DNA of 44,069 bases from Rhodospirillales bacterium (GTDB taxonomy: Bacteria; Pseudomonadota; Alphaproteobacteria; Reyranellales; Reyranellaceae). The stretch is from NCBI GenBank assembly GCA_016185145.1, contig JACPOB010000191.1, positions 1 through 44,069 on the forward strand, given 5' to 3'. The notes under the pieces are model-generated. The model made no database searches and had not been told where the DNA came from. It saw only the letters and a list, made by a program, of their open reading frames with translations. Below, in pieces: positions 24,794 through 32,356 of this stretch (positions are counted from its first letter, which is position 1; the number at the start of each line of letters is the position of its first letter). The position numbers and the translations under genes were made by a program.

Positions 24794-25484
24794 CGGCCAA
24801 AGCCGCCAGGATGACATCCGGCGCGTCGGTGATGATGCAGTCCACCCCCATGCCGAACAACGCCTTGGCGACGTCACCATCGTCGATCGTGTAGACGCTG
24901 AGGGCGTAGCCGGCCTTGCGGATCTCCACGGCGCGCACCGCCGTGAGCTTCTCCCCGTTGGTATTGATGCCGCCGGCCGCGACGGCCTCGGCGCGGGCGC
25001 GCCAATCGTCGCCGACCTGGCCGATCAGCAGGGCGCGTGCGAACTCCGGCGCGGCTGCGTAGGCCGCCGCGAGCGAGGCATCCTTGAAGCTCGACAGCAC
25101 CGGCGCCGGCAGACGGGCGGGCCAGCAACGGCGCAGCGTCTCGACCACGACGCGGCCGGTCTCCTTCTCGCGGCCGGGGCAGGGCTTGATCTCGACGTTG
25201 CAGCCCAGCCCCTCCTCGCCGAAGCAGGCGATCGCCTCCTCGAAGGTCGGCACGCCCGGCGGCAACTCGGCACGTGGCGTCTCGGCGACCAGGCGATCGA
25301 CGCCCGTCGTGCGCTTCAGCGATTCGTCGTGCATCACGATCGGCACGCCGTCGGCGGTGAGCTTGATGTCGGTCTCGACCCATGTGGCGCCGCGCCGACG
25401 GGCCTCGCGGAACGAGTCCAGCGTGTTTTCCGGAGAATAGGCCGCCGCACCGCGATGGCCGATGACTTTGGGCAGTTGCAGCAT
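24783..25484 (-). CDS. ugpQ: Glycerophosphodiester phosphodiesterase
   Basis: Hydrolyses glycerophosphodiesters to glycerol-3-phosphate plus an alcohol. A 233-residue GDPD-type TIM barrel with the usual catalytic and metal residues: H10-R11 (IGHRGAAAYSPENT), E37 and D39 (WVETDIKLTADG), H52 (IVMHDESLKRTT). NVEIKP and the C-terminal VDCIITDAPD are present. No signal peptide, so cytosolic, as E. coli UgpQ. The ATG at 25484 is preferred over a longer reading to 25517. It lies upstream of ugpB on the same strand, and divergent from the SDR gene at 25537. Its last codons and stop fall in a repeat. Confidence 0.93.
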   Translation of the reverse strand: MLQLPKVIGHRGAAAYSPENTLDSFREARRRGATWVETDIKLTADGVPIVMHDESLKRTTGVDRLVAETPRAELPPGVPTFEEAIACFGEEGLGCNVEIKPCPGREKETGRVVVETLRRCWPARLPAPVLSSFKDASLAAAYAAAPEFARALLIGQVGDDWRARAEAVAAGGINTNGEKLTAVRAVEIRKAGYALSVYTIDDGDVAKALFGMGVDCIITDAPDVILAALAASP

Positions 25485-25536
25485 TCGCCAATACAAAGCT
25501 AATTCAAGGCTCCGCAATAGACGAACGACCCGCCCC

Positions 25537-26301
25537 GTGTCGATCTTTCCCGATCAGTTCCGGCTCGATGGCCGCACCGCCCTCATCACCGGCTCCGGCC
25601 GCGGCCTGGGCTGGGAGATCGCCCAGGCGCTCGCCCAGGCCGGCGCCCGCGTCCTGCTGCACGGCCGCTCGGCCGAGCGGCTGGCGCCGCGGCTCGCCGA
25701 CCTGCACGGTGCAGGCTTGGCCGCCGACGCCCTCACCTTCGACATGGCGGACCGGCCGGCCATGCGCCAGGCAGTGGCAAGCACGGGGCCGATCGACATC
25801 CTGGTCCACAATGTCGGCGAGCGCGATCGCCGGCCGTTCGCCGAGATCGAGCCCGAGGATTTCGCACGCCTGGTCGACGTCGACCTCGTGGCCGCACATG
25901 CGCTGGTCAAGCTGGTGGTGCCCGGCATGATCGAGCGCGGCTGGGGCCGCCTGATCCTGGTGACCTCGATCGTGGCCGACCTCGCGACACCCGGCGCCTC
26001 GTCCTACACGACGGCCAAGGGCGGCCTGTCGGCGCTGGCGCGCGCCCTCGCCTGCGAGCTCGGCGCCAGCGGCGTCACCTCCAACGCCCTGTCGCCCGGC
26101 TTCTTCGGCACCGAGACCAACGCCCAGCTGATGGCCTCGCCGGCCGGCGAGCGCCAGCGCCTGCGCTGCCCCGCCAAGCGCTGGGCCAAGCCGCACGAGA
26201 TCGCGGGCGCCGCCCTGTTCCTCGCCTCGCCGGCGGCGTCCTACGTCAACGGCCACACGCTCACCGTCGACGGCGGCGTGTCGGCGACGTACATGGCTTG
26301 A
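25537..26301 (+). CDS. Short-chain dehydrogenase/reductase
   Basis: Classical SDR of 254 residues. NAD(P) motif TGSGRGLG at 18-25, NVGERDR region at 92-98, catalytic Ser144, Tyr157 and Lys161 (YTTAK), and SNALSPG after. The N-terminus FRLDGRTALITGSGRGLGWEIAQALAQAGARVLLHGR resembles gluconate 5-dehydrogenase (IdnO)-type SDRs, and the HGR after strand two suggests NADPH use. Substrate unproven. The start is a GTG; no ATG suits. Divergent from ugpQ, with only 52 nt between. Its TGA overlaps the region just before the antiporter ATG (2-nt gap), so both are translated together. Confidence 0.85.
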   Translation: MSIFPDQFRLDGRTALITGSGRGLGWEIAQALAQAGARVLLHGRSAERLAPRLADLHGAGLAADALTFDMADRPAMRQAVASTGPIDILVHNVGERDRRPFAEIEPEDFARLVDVDLVAAHALVKLVVPGMIERGWGRLILVTSIVADLATPGASSYTTAKGGLSALARALACELGASGVTSNALSPGFFGTETNAQLMASPAGERQRLRCPAKRWAKPHEIAGAALFLASPAASYVNGHTLTVDGGVSATYMA

Positions 26302-26303
26302 AG

Positions 26304-27731
26304 ATGAACAATCGGTTGCTGAACGGCAGCATCGCCGGCGCCGCGATGTTTCTCGCGGCGGGCCCGGTGCTGGCCGCATCGCCGGACGCGCCGGCGGCAG
26401 ACGGTAGTCAGCTTGGTCTGATCTGGATCCTGCCGTTCATCGGCATCCTTCTGTCCATCGCCGTCATGCCGCTCGCGGTTCCGTCGTTCTGGCACCATCA
26501 CTTCGGCAAGGTATCGGCGGCATGGGCGCTGCTGATCGTCGTACCGTTCGCGGCCATCTATGGCGTGCCAACCGCGACCTACGAGATCATCCACCTGCTA
26601 TTGCTCGACTATATCCCGTTCATCGTGCTGCTGCTCGCCCTGTTCACCGTGACCGGCGGCATCCACATCAAGGGTAATCTGCATGGGTCGCCGTCGATGA
26701 ATACGGCTCTGCTGGCGCTCGGCACGGTGCTTGCAGGCTGGATGGGGACGACCGGCGCGTCGATGCTGCTGATCAGGCCCGTCATCCGCGCCAACGACGA
26801 TCGCAAGCACAAGATCCACGTCTTCGTGTTCTTCATCTTCCTGGTGTCGAACATCGGAGGCGCGCTGACGCCGCTCGGCGACCCACCGCTCTTCCTGGGC
26901 TTCCTGAAAGGCGTCGACTTCTTCTGGACGACAACACACCTGTTCAGCGAGATGCTGGTCTGCGTCCTCGTACTGCTCGGCTTGTTCTGGGCGATCGATA
27001 CCTACTGGTACGGGAAGGAAGGCCACCTCAAGCGCGATCCGACGCCCGACTCGCCGGTCCGCATCCAGGGCGGCGTCAACATCATTCTGCTCGTCGCGAT
27101 CGTCGGCATCGTCCTGATGAGCGGCACCTGGAGACCCGGGGTCGAGTTCACGATCTTCCACGTCGCACTCGAGCTTCAGAATGTCATGCGCGATCTTGGC
27201 CTGATCGCCATTTGCGCCCTCTCGCTGGCGCTGACACGGCGCGAGCTGCGTGTCGAGAACGGCTTCGCCTGGGGACCAATGGCCGAGGTCGCCAAGCTGT
27301 TCGCCGGCATCTTCATCACCATCGCGCCGGCCATTGCAATCCTCAAGGCCGGCAGCGGAGGCGCGCTGGCGCCGCTGGTCGCCCTGGTAACTGGACCGGA
27401 CGGACAGCCCAATAATGTCTGGTACTTCTGGCTGACCGGAATCCTGTCGAGCTTCCTCGACAACGCGCCGACTTATCTCGTGTTCTTCAACTTGGCCGGC
27501 GGCGACGCCGCGAACCTAATGGGATCACTCGCCCTGACACTGGCTGCGATCTCGGCCGGGGCGGTGTTCATGGGCGCCAACACATACATCGGCAATGCGC
27601 CCAACTTCATGGTGAAGGCAGTCGTCGAGGAGTCGGGCATCCGCATGCCGAGTTTCTTCGGCTATATGGCGTGGTCCGGCGCCATCCTCCTGCCGCTGTT
27701 CGCCCTCATCACCGTGATGTTCTTCCGCTGA
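26304..27731 (+). CDS. CitMHS_2-type sodium:proton antiporter-like membrane protein
   Basis: A 475-residue membrane protein with about 11-12 predicted helices. A cleavable-looking N-terminus (MNNRLLNGSIAGAAMFLAAGPVLA) comes first. Conserved-looking segments are GWMGTTGASMLLIRPVIRAN, VSNIGGALTPLGDPPLFLGFLKG and a late repeat GILSSFLDNAPTYLVFFNLAGG and GANTYIGNAPNFMVKAV, the two-half layout of ion transporter superfamily proteins. Relatives are annotated as sodium:proton antiporters or putative citrate transporters; the substrate is open. It follows the SDR gene by 2 nt with no own ribosome binding site, so it is coupled to it. Confidence 0.83.
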   Translation: MNNRLLNGSIAGAAMFLAAGPVLAASPDAPAADGSQLGLIWILPFIGILLSIAVMPLAVPSFWHHHFGKVSAAWALLIVVPFAAIYGVPTATYEIIHLLLLDYIPFIVLLLALFTVTGGIHIKGNLHGSPSMNTALLALGTVLAGWMGTTGASMLLIRPVIRANDDRKHKIHVFVFFIFLVSNIGGALTPLGDPPLFLGFLKGVDFFWTTTHLFSEMLVCVLVLLGLFWAIDTYWYGKEGHLKRDPTPDSPVRIQGGVNIILLVAIVGIVLMSGTWRPGVEFTIFHVALELQNVMRDLGLIAICALSLALTRRELRVENGFAWGPMAEVAKLFAGIFITIAPAIAILKAGSGGALAPLVALVTGPDGQPNNVWYFWLTGILSSFLDNAPTYLVFFNLAGGDAANLMGSLALTLAAISAGAVFMGANTYIGNAPNFMVKAVVEESGIRMPSFFGYMAWSGAILLPLFALITVMFFR

Positions 27732-27825
27732 ACAGGCGCCTCCGTGGAAAGCGGTGTCAATTCGACGCTGCCGGCAACCATCTGTCAGGTCGCGGCTTTT
27801 GTACATTCATCGTCGAAAGGCACGA

Positions 27826-28398
27826 ATGCGCTTCACCCCATTGCCGGCAATTGCGGTCGCCATCGCTGTGATGGCTGTCACACCCGCATTCGGACAATTG
27901 AGCTCACGCAGCCTTTCGACATATCCGGGTCCGGGCAATGCCACCCACGCGCCGCAGGGGCCGGATCATGACTTCGCCATGGCCGCCGCCGTCTTCGCCA
28001 AGTTTTCCGTCGTTTCGGGCCGACTGGCGACGATGGAGGCTCAGGACGGGCGACTGAGAGAGCTCGCCGAGCTCATGGCCGAAGATTACGCGGCCGCACT
28101 CGGGCGCCTGCGGACAGTGGCCGGCACGGCCGACATTGCCTTGCCAGCCGCGATCGGGCCGAACGAGATGTATCGGACAAGGATCGCGGCTGTCCGGAGC
28201 AGCAAAGGCGCCACCTTCGACCGCGCCTATTGCCTGGAGCAAACCGAAGCGCTTCGGGAAGCCGAGGCCATGCTGCAATCCTATGCAGCGACGGGCGCCA
28301 ACAGGCAACTCAGACGATGGGCGACCAGGACGATCAGCCTGGTGCGACAGCACCAACGGAGCCTGCAGCAGATCATGACCGGCGACGGCAGTTCCTGA
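27826..28398 (+). CDS. DUF4142-like exported protein
   Basis: A 190-residue secreted protein with a Sec signal (MRFTPLPAIAVAIAVMAVTPAFG, cut near 23). The mature part is a helical bundle: DHDFAMAAAVFAKFSVVSGRLATMEAQDGRLRELAELMAEDYAAALGRL near the start and a long C-terminal helix pair ending in QHQRSLQQIM. This is the pattern of the DUF4142 / ferritin-like family. AAAGG lies five bases before the chosen ATG; a longer reading to 27754 has no such site. It is a separate unit 94 nt after the antiporter. Function unknown. Confidence 0.75.
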   Translation: MRFTPLPAIAVAIAVMAVTPAFGQLSSRSLSTYPGPGNATHAPQGPDHDFAMAAAVFAKFSVVSGRLATMEAQDGRLRELAELMAEDYAAALGRLRTVAGTADIALPAAIGPNEMYRTRIAAVRSSKGATFDRAYCLEQTEALREAEAMLQSYAATGANRQLRRWATRTISLVRQHQRSLQQIMTGDGSS

Positions 28399-28425
28399 AA
28401 CGCACTATGGAGCCAACTTGGACGT

Positions 28426-29601
28426 TCAGGCGCCCGCCCTGAACACTTCCGCGATTGTCCGCACCGCCTGCTCGGCCTCGGCCCGGTCGGGTGCCTCGTT
28501 GGTGTCGTCGTAGCCCTGCCGTTCGCCGCCGGCGAAGGACTGCACGACCAGCCCGTCGCGGCGCGGCACGGTGAGCACGCCGCGATAGACGAGCCCATAG
28601 CGCACCTCGGGTTGCGGGATCAGCCGCGCGATCTGGCCGCGTACCGGCACCAGCGTCTCGTCCCGCCACAGCGCCCGCGCCCCGTAGCCCGTGCAGTTGA
28701 TGACCACCTTCTGGCGAAGGGCCGCGATCTGCGCAGGCGCGCGGAAGTCGGCCCGCCGGAACTGACCGCCGGCAATGAAGAAGTCGTTCAGCAGCGTGTG
28801 GCCGTAATCGGCGATGTTGAACACCATGATCTCGCTGCGGCCGACGGCTGTCGCCTTGAACGGCGTCGCATCGGCCGGCACCGGGCTCCATCGCGGCGTC
28901 AGGTCGCGGATCGAACGGGCATAGCTTGCGAACACCGGTGCCGGCGTGGCGCTGGTCGTGCTCGAGTCCTCGCTTCGGCTGGAGCTCGATGAACCGCCGG
29001 AGACGGAGTACTGGTCGATCCATTCCACCGGCGTACCTGGCAGGCCGAGATAGTCGCGATGCCGCTTGAAGGAGGTGCGCGCCATCTCCTCCCACACGGT
29101 GCCGAAGCCGGGTGCGGCGGCATTCACCAGGGCAATGCGCGAATCGGGCGTCCACTCGCCGGTGGCCCGAGCCGACGTCGTCTCCGGCAGCTGCTCCCGG
29201 GCATGGATCGTCACGCGCGCACCGGCGCGCTGCGCCAGGATCGCCGAAGTGAGCCCGAGCGCGCCGCAGCCGATCACCGCGACCTCGGCGGGGCTGGCCT
29301 GCATGGCGAGCCGCACGGCGCGCGCGCTTGACCCCCAGGACAGCGACCAGCCGCTGCCGCCGTGGCCGTAATTGTGCACCACCAGCGTGTCGCCCAGCCG
29401 TTCGGTCTCCACGCGCGGGCCGGCGGGGCGGAACGGACGCAGGCAGACGGCGATGTCGAAGATGCGGTCGGTGCGCGCCCGAATAGGCGCCAGCGCTGGC
29501 TCGAACGACGAGTCAGGCTTGGTCGCGCAACCTGCGAGCGCCGCGGCGAGCGACGTCTGCAGCAATCCGCGGCGGCCCATGCGCGCTGTCTGGTCCAACA
29601 T
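28426..29601 (-). CDS. FAD-dependent D-amino-acid oxidase-like protein, circularly permuted, Tat lipoprotein
   Basis: A 391-residue flavoprotein related to D-amino-acid oxidase but with segments reordered. It begins with a twin-arginine, lipobox signal (MGRRGLLQTSLAAALAGC, Cys25). Residues 54-100 (LRPFRPAGPRVETERLG, then HNYGHGGSGWSLSWG) match what is the C-terminus of classical DAAO, ending at the flavin. Only then comes the Rossmann start VAVIGCGALGLTSA (107-120) that normally opens the protein. VVINCTGYGARAL (299-311) and VPVRGQIARL (319-327) follow, and it ends near where the classical C-terminal segment would begin. A Ser-rich insert SGGSSSSSRS is at 201-210. AGGAGG is 3 nt before the ATG. 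The substrate is unproven; an exported amine or amino acid oxidase is likely. Confidence 0.82.
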   Translation of the reverse strand: MLDQTARMGRRGLLQTSLAAALAGCATKPDSSFEPALAPIRARTDRIFDIAVCLRPFRPAGPRVETERLGDTLVVHNYGHGGSGWSLSWGSSARAVRLAMQASPAEVAVIGCGALGLTSAILAQRAGARVTIHAREQLPETTSARATGEWTPDSRIALVNAAAPGFGTVWEEMARTSFKRHRDYLGLPGTPVEWIDQYSVSGGSSSSSRSEDSSTTSATPAPVFASYARSIRDLTPRWSPVPADATPFKATAVGRSEIMVFNIADYGHTLLNDFFIAGGQFRRADFRAPAQIAALRQKVVINCTGYGARALWRDETLVPVRGQIARLIPQPEVRYGLVYRGVLTVPRRDGLVVQSFAGGERQGYDDTNEAPDRAEAEQAVRTIAEVFRAGA

Positions 29602-29644
29602 CACCCTCCTGGCATCGGAGCTTGCGGCTGCGTAGTCTGCCCGA

Positions 29645-30112
29645 ATGAGAAGAGCAGGTCTTGTATTGCTGTCGATGGTCCTCGCAGGACAGGCGCACGG
29701 CCAGGCGGCCAGCACGCCGGCTGCTGCCGCGTTGACCTGCGGCGCCTTGAAGGGCGAATCCTCGCGCACGGCTTCGGCGTCACAATGGACGGTCTCCGGG
29801 CCGTCGGGAAAAACCACGGAAACCGGCACCCTGCGCAGCGGCCCGCGCTTCGAATGCCTCGACGGCGCCGTGCTGGTGATGGAGTTCACGTCGTCGGCCG
29901 GGCACTCCGTCTTCGAGGCCTATTTCCCGGACGGGACCAACATCACCTACGGCCGCCAGCAGATCGACCGTCGCGGCGGCCGCGTCGTCCTGCCCGTTCA
30001 GGCGAAAAAGCGAATCGCGGCGCCCTATCGCGCCGCGTTCGACTATCACTGCAAGCTCAACATGCCGGCAGATCCCATCGAGCCCGCCGCTCGAGCGGAC
30101 TGCATCTTCTAG
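29645..30112 (+). CDS. Secreted hypothetical protein
   Basis: A 155-residue protein of unknown family. It starts with a Sec signal, MRRAGLVLLSMVLAGQAHG, cut after about residue 20. The mature part is beta-rich and polar with four cysteines (LTCGALKG, RFECLDG, DYHCKLN and the last ADCIF), which suggests two disulfides in a small periplasmic domain. Basic patch PVQAKKRIAAPYR. It is divergent from the permuted oxidase with 43 nt between starts, so they may share control. Periplasmic location of both makes a partnership possible, but nothing proves it. Confidence 0.72.
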   Translation: MRRAGLVLLSMVLAGQAHGQAASTPAAAALTCGALKGESSRTASASQWTVSGPSGKTTETGTLRSGPRFECLDGAVLVMEFTSSAGHSVFEAYFPDGTNITYGRQQIDRRGGRVVLPVQAKKRIAAPYRAAFDYHCKLNMPADPIEPAARADCIF

Positions 30113-30212
30113 CTCGAGGCGCACGATGCGTCGTCCTGACAAGGGCCGCGGGCCGGCTTCAGCGTCCAGACTATTGCAAAGCTGGGCGACCAGGGATCGA
30201 CGCAAGCTGTCA

Positions 30213-30566
30213 ATGCTGCCGAAGCGCAAGCCGCTTCAGGCTACCCAACTGCAAGGCGATGAAGCCGTCGAGGCCATTTGTGCCGTGATCCGCCGCATCC
30301 CTTTGGGCTGGGTTGCGACCTATGGCCAGGTCGCCGCGATGGCCGGACTGCCGAGGCGTGCCCGCCTTGTCGGCCGCGTCCTTCAGCATCTCGACCCGGC
30401 AACCAAGATCCCGTGGCACCGTGTCGTCAACGCCAAGGGCGAGGTGTCCTACAGCCTGTCCCGCAACGGCGGCGACGTCCTGCAGCGACATCTGCTGGAA
30501 AAGGAAGGCCTCGAATTCGACGACAACAACCGCCTGGACTTGGAACGATGCCGCTGGCGCGACTGA
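30213..30566 (+). CDS. Alkyltransferase-like protein (MGMT fold, Trp for Cys)
   Basis: A 117-residue DNA-binding-domain homologue of O6-methylguanine methyltransferase. The helix-turn-helix region is GWVATYGQVAAMAGLPRRARLVGRVL at 32-57. The active-site position reads I-P-W-H-R-V with Trp68 where MGMT has the acceptor Cys, so it cannot take an alkyl group. This is the hallmark of ATL proteins (YbaZ/Atl1), which flip O6-alkylguanine and hand it to nucleotide excision repair. The ATG at 30213 is preferred over a longer reading to 30126. It is convergent with the GNAT gene, 8 nt apart. Confidence 0.9.
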   Translation: MLPKRKPLQATQLQGDEAVEAICAVIRRIPLGWVATYGQVAAMAGLPRRARLVGRVLQHLDPATKIPWHRVVNAKGEVSYSLSRNGGDVLQRHLLEKEGLEFDDNNRLDLERCRWRD

Positions 30567-30574
30567 AAGGCGTG

Positions 30575-31084
30575 CTATTCGGCAACCAGCGACCGCTGCA
30601 TCAGGACCGTGTCGACCCACCGCCCATGCTTGTAGCCGACGGACTGCAGGACACCGATGAGACGAAAGCCGCAACTGCGGTGCAGCGAGATGGAGCCGTG
30701 GTTCTCTCGGTTGCCGATCACCGCCAGCATCTGTCGCCACGGACCTGACTGGCAACGGTCGATCAGCTCGAGCAGCAGCGCCTTGCCGATGCCTCGGCCG
30801 GTCAGCCCCTCCTGGACGTAGACCGAGTTCTCGATCGTGTAGCGGTAGGCGGCGCGCGGGCGGTACGACGTCGCATAGCTGTAACCGACGACACGGCCCT
30901 CGATCTCCGCCGCGATGTAGGGCAGGCCGAGCGCGCGGACCTTGGACCAGCGCGTTCGTATCTCCTCGACCGACGGTGGCTCCTCCTCGAACGACGCAAG
31001 GCTGTGCAGCACATGGTGGCCGTAGATCGCCTGGACCGCCGGCAGGTCCCGCTCCGTGGCGTCGCGCACGATGACAGCGGACAT
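30575..31084 (-). CDS. Phosphinothricin acetyltransferase-like GNAT
   Basis: A 169-residue GNAT of the PAT/Bar/YncA group. It starts VIVRDATERDLPAVQAIYGHHVLHSLASFEEEPPS, where the FEEE-like segment is the substrate-binding mark of this subfamily. The acetyl-CoA loop is VQEGLTGRGIGKALL, then NRENHGSISLHRSCGFRLIGVL and the C-terminal VGYKHGRWVDTVLMQR. Family enzymes acetylate L-amino-acid analogues such as methionine sulfone. It lies 5 nt after the DUF1127 gene, so they are probably co-transcribed. Confidence 0.9.
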   Translation of the reverse strand: MSAVIVRDATERDLPAVQAIYGHHVLHSLASFEEEPPSVEEIRTRWSKVRALGLPYIAAEIEGRVVGYSYATSYRPRAAYRYTIENSVYVQEGLTGRGIGKALLLELIDRCQSGPWRQMLAVIGNRENHGSISLHRSCGFRLIGVLQSVGYKHGRWVDTVLMQRSLVAE

Positions 31085-31089
31085 GGCCG

Positions 31090-31323
31090 TCAGACCCCGC
31101 GACCGATGGCGCTCGCGACGAGCAGCATCGTCGTATCGTTCCCGGGTTGCTGTCGTGGTTCGCCGCGGATGGCGTCGGCGCGGGAAACGCCGATGTCGTT
31201 CAACAGGCGGTCGTCAAGGGCCCGCAGGTCGTCGAGTTGGCGCCAGTGGGACCAGGGAGAGGCGCCGAGATAGAGGGCAATCTCACGGAGCAGCAAAGGA
31301 AGCGAAAAACCCGTCGTACGCAT
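31090..31323 (-). CDS. DUF1127 family small protein
   Basis: A 77-residue protein. The DUF1127 signature is the Arg-rich amphipathic helix with W-x-x-L-D-D-L-R-A-L-D-D and LLNDIGVSRADA. In alphaproteobacteria small DUF1127 proteins take part in RNA-related turnover and stress or phosphate responses; that is known for a few members only. Here the domain is followed by a C-terminal extension of about 25 residues (EPRQQPGNDTTMLLVASAIGRGV). I chose the ATG at 31323; the reading to 31398 adds unrelated sequence. It is directly upstream of the GNAT gene. Confidence 0.82.
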   Translation of the reverse strand: MRTTGFSLPLLLREIALYLGASPWSHWRQLDDLRALDDRLLNDIGVSRADAIRGEPRQQPGNDTTMLLVASAIGRGV

Positions 31324-31403
31324 GACAGGCAAATTGCGCGCACCACCCACCTCGCAACAGGGCCGGCGGCTTATGCAAAGCATAAGCGGTGCTTGCAACG
31401 ATT

Positions 31404-32330
31404 TCAGCCGCCGGCAGAAGTCCTGCGTTTCTTGCGTGCGAAAGCCGACGACGCCCGACGCAAGGCGGCAACGGTCTCGCGCAGGCCACGATGGAGCGGC
31501 TTGTCGCGGCGCATGACGACGCCGAGGTTGCGCGTGAGCCGTGGCGAGAGCGACTGGATACGCAGCTTGGGCGAGCGGTGGGGCGTGTCGACCGCCATGC
31601 GCGGGACGAGGCCGCAGCCCAGGCCTGCCAGCACCAGCTCCTTCATGGCCTCGACGCTGCCGATCTCCATGGCGGGCTTGATGCGCAGCCCGGCTGCCGC
31701 GAACCAGTCGTCAAGGATACGCCGGGTCTGAGCGCCGGGCTCGTAGAGGACGATGGGATGTCGGGCCAGGACCTGCGGCGTCACGGCGCGCGGGAGGGCG
31801 TCTCCTTCCGTCGAGGACAGCACGACGAATTCATCCTCGAGGAGTGGCGAGACGTCGAACATCCGGCCCGAAGCGGGCAGAGTCACCAGGCCGACGTCGA
31901 GGAGATTGTCCCCGACCTGCCGCAGTACTTCGGCGGCGTTGCCCGTGCTGACGATGATCTCGAGCTTGGGAAAGCGCTGGCGCAGGTCGCGCAGCACCGA
32001 CGGCAGGAAATGGATGCAGGCGGTCGCACCCGAGCCGATGCGGACACGGCCGATCGCTCCGCTGGCGTAGGGCGCCAGGCTTTCCTGCGCGGCGGCGACG
32101 GCCTCGGCGATGTGGCGCGCGTGCACGAGCAATTCGCCGCCGGCCGGGGTAGGTCGGGCACGACGGCCGACGCGCTCGATCAATCGCACGCCCAGCCTCT
32201 TCTCGAGCTGACGGACCTGCAGGCTCACCGCCGGCTGGGTCAGGTCCAGCCGGTCGGCTGCGGCCGAGAAGCTGCCGCGTTCGATCACTTCGACGAAGGT
32301 GCCGAGCTGGTCGAGATTGAATCCCCTCAT
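31404..32330 (-). CDS. LysR family transcriptional regulator
   Basis: A 308-residue LTTR. The winged helix-turn-helix is at 5-62 (LDQLGTFVEVIERGSFSAAADRLDLTQPAVSLQVRQLEKRLGVRLIERV). The effector-binding domain starts near residue 92 with IGRVRIGSGATACIHFLP. The C-terminus is Arg/Lys-rich. It lies 26 nt after the homospermidine synthase stop on the same strand, so it may be read from the polyamine transcript. LTTRs often control a divergent neighbour, but no divergent gene is here. Target unknown. Confidence 0.92.
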   Translation of the reverse strand: MRGFNLDQLGTFVEVIERGSFSAAADRLDLTQPAVSLQVRQLEKRLGVRLIERVGRRARPTPAGGELLVHARHIAEAVAAAQESLAPYASGAIGRVRIGSGATACIHFLPSVLRDLRQRFPKLEIIVSTGNAAEVLRQVGDNLLDVGLVTLPASGRMFDVSPLLEDEFVVLSSTEGDALPRAVTPQVLARHPIVLYEPGAQTRRILDDWFAAAGLRIKPAMEIGSVEAMKELVLAGLGCGLVPRMAVDTPHRSPKLRIQSLSPRLTRNLGVVMRRDKPLHRGLRETVAALRRASSAFARKKRRTSAGG

Positions 32331-32356
32331 GGGACCAATCTAGACCCACTCGGACG

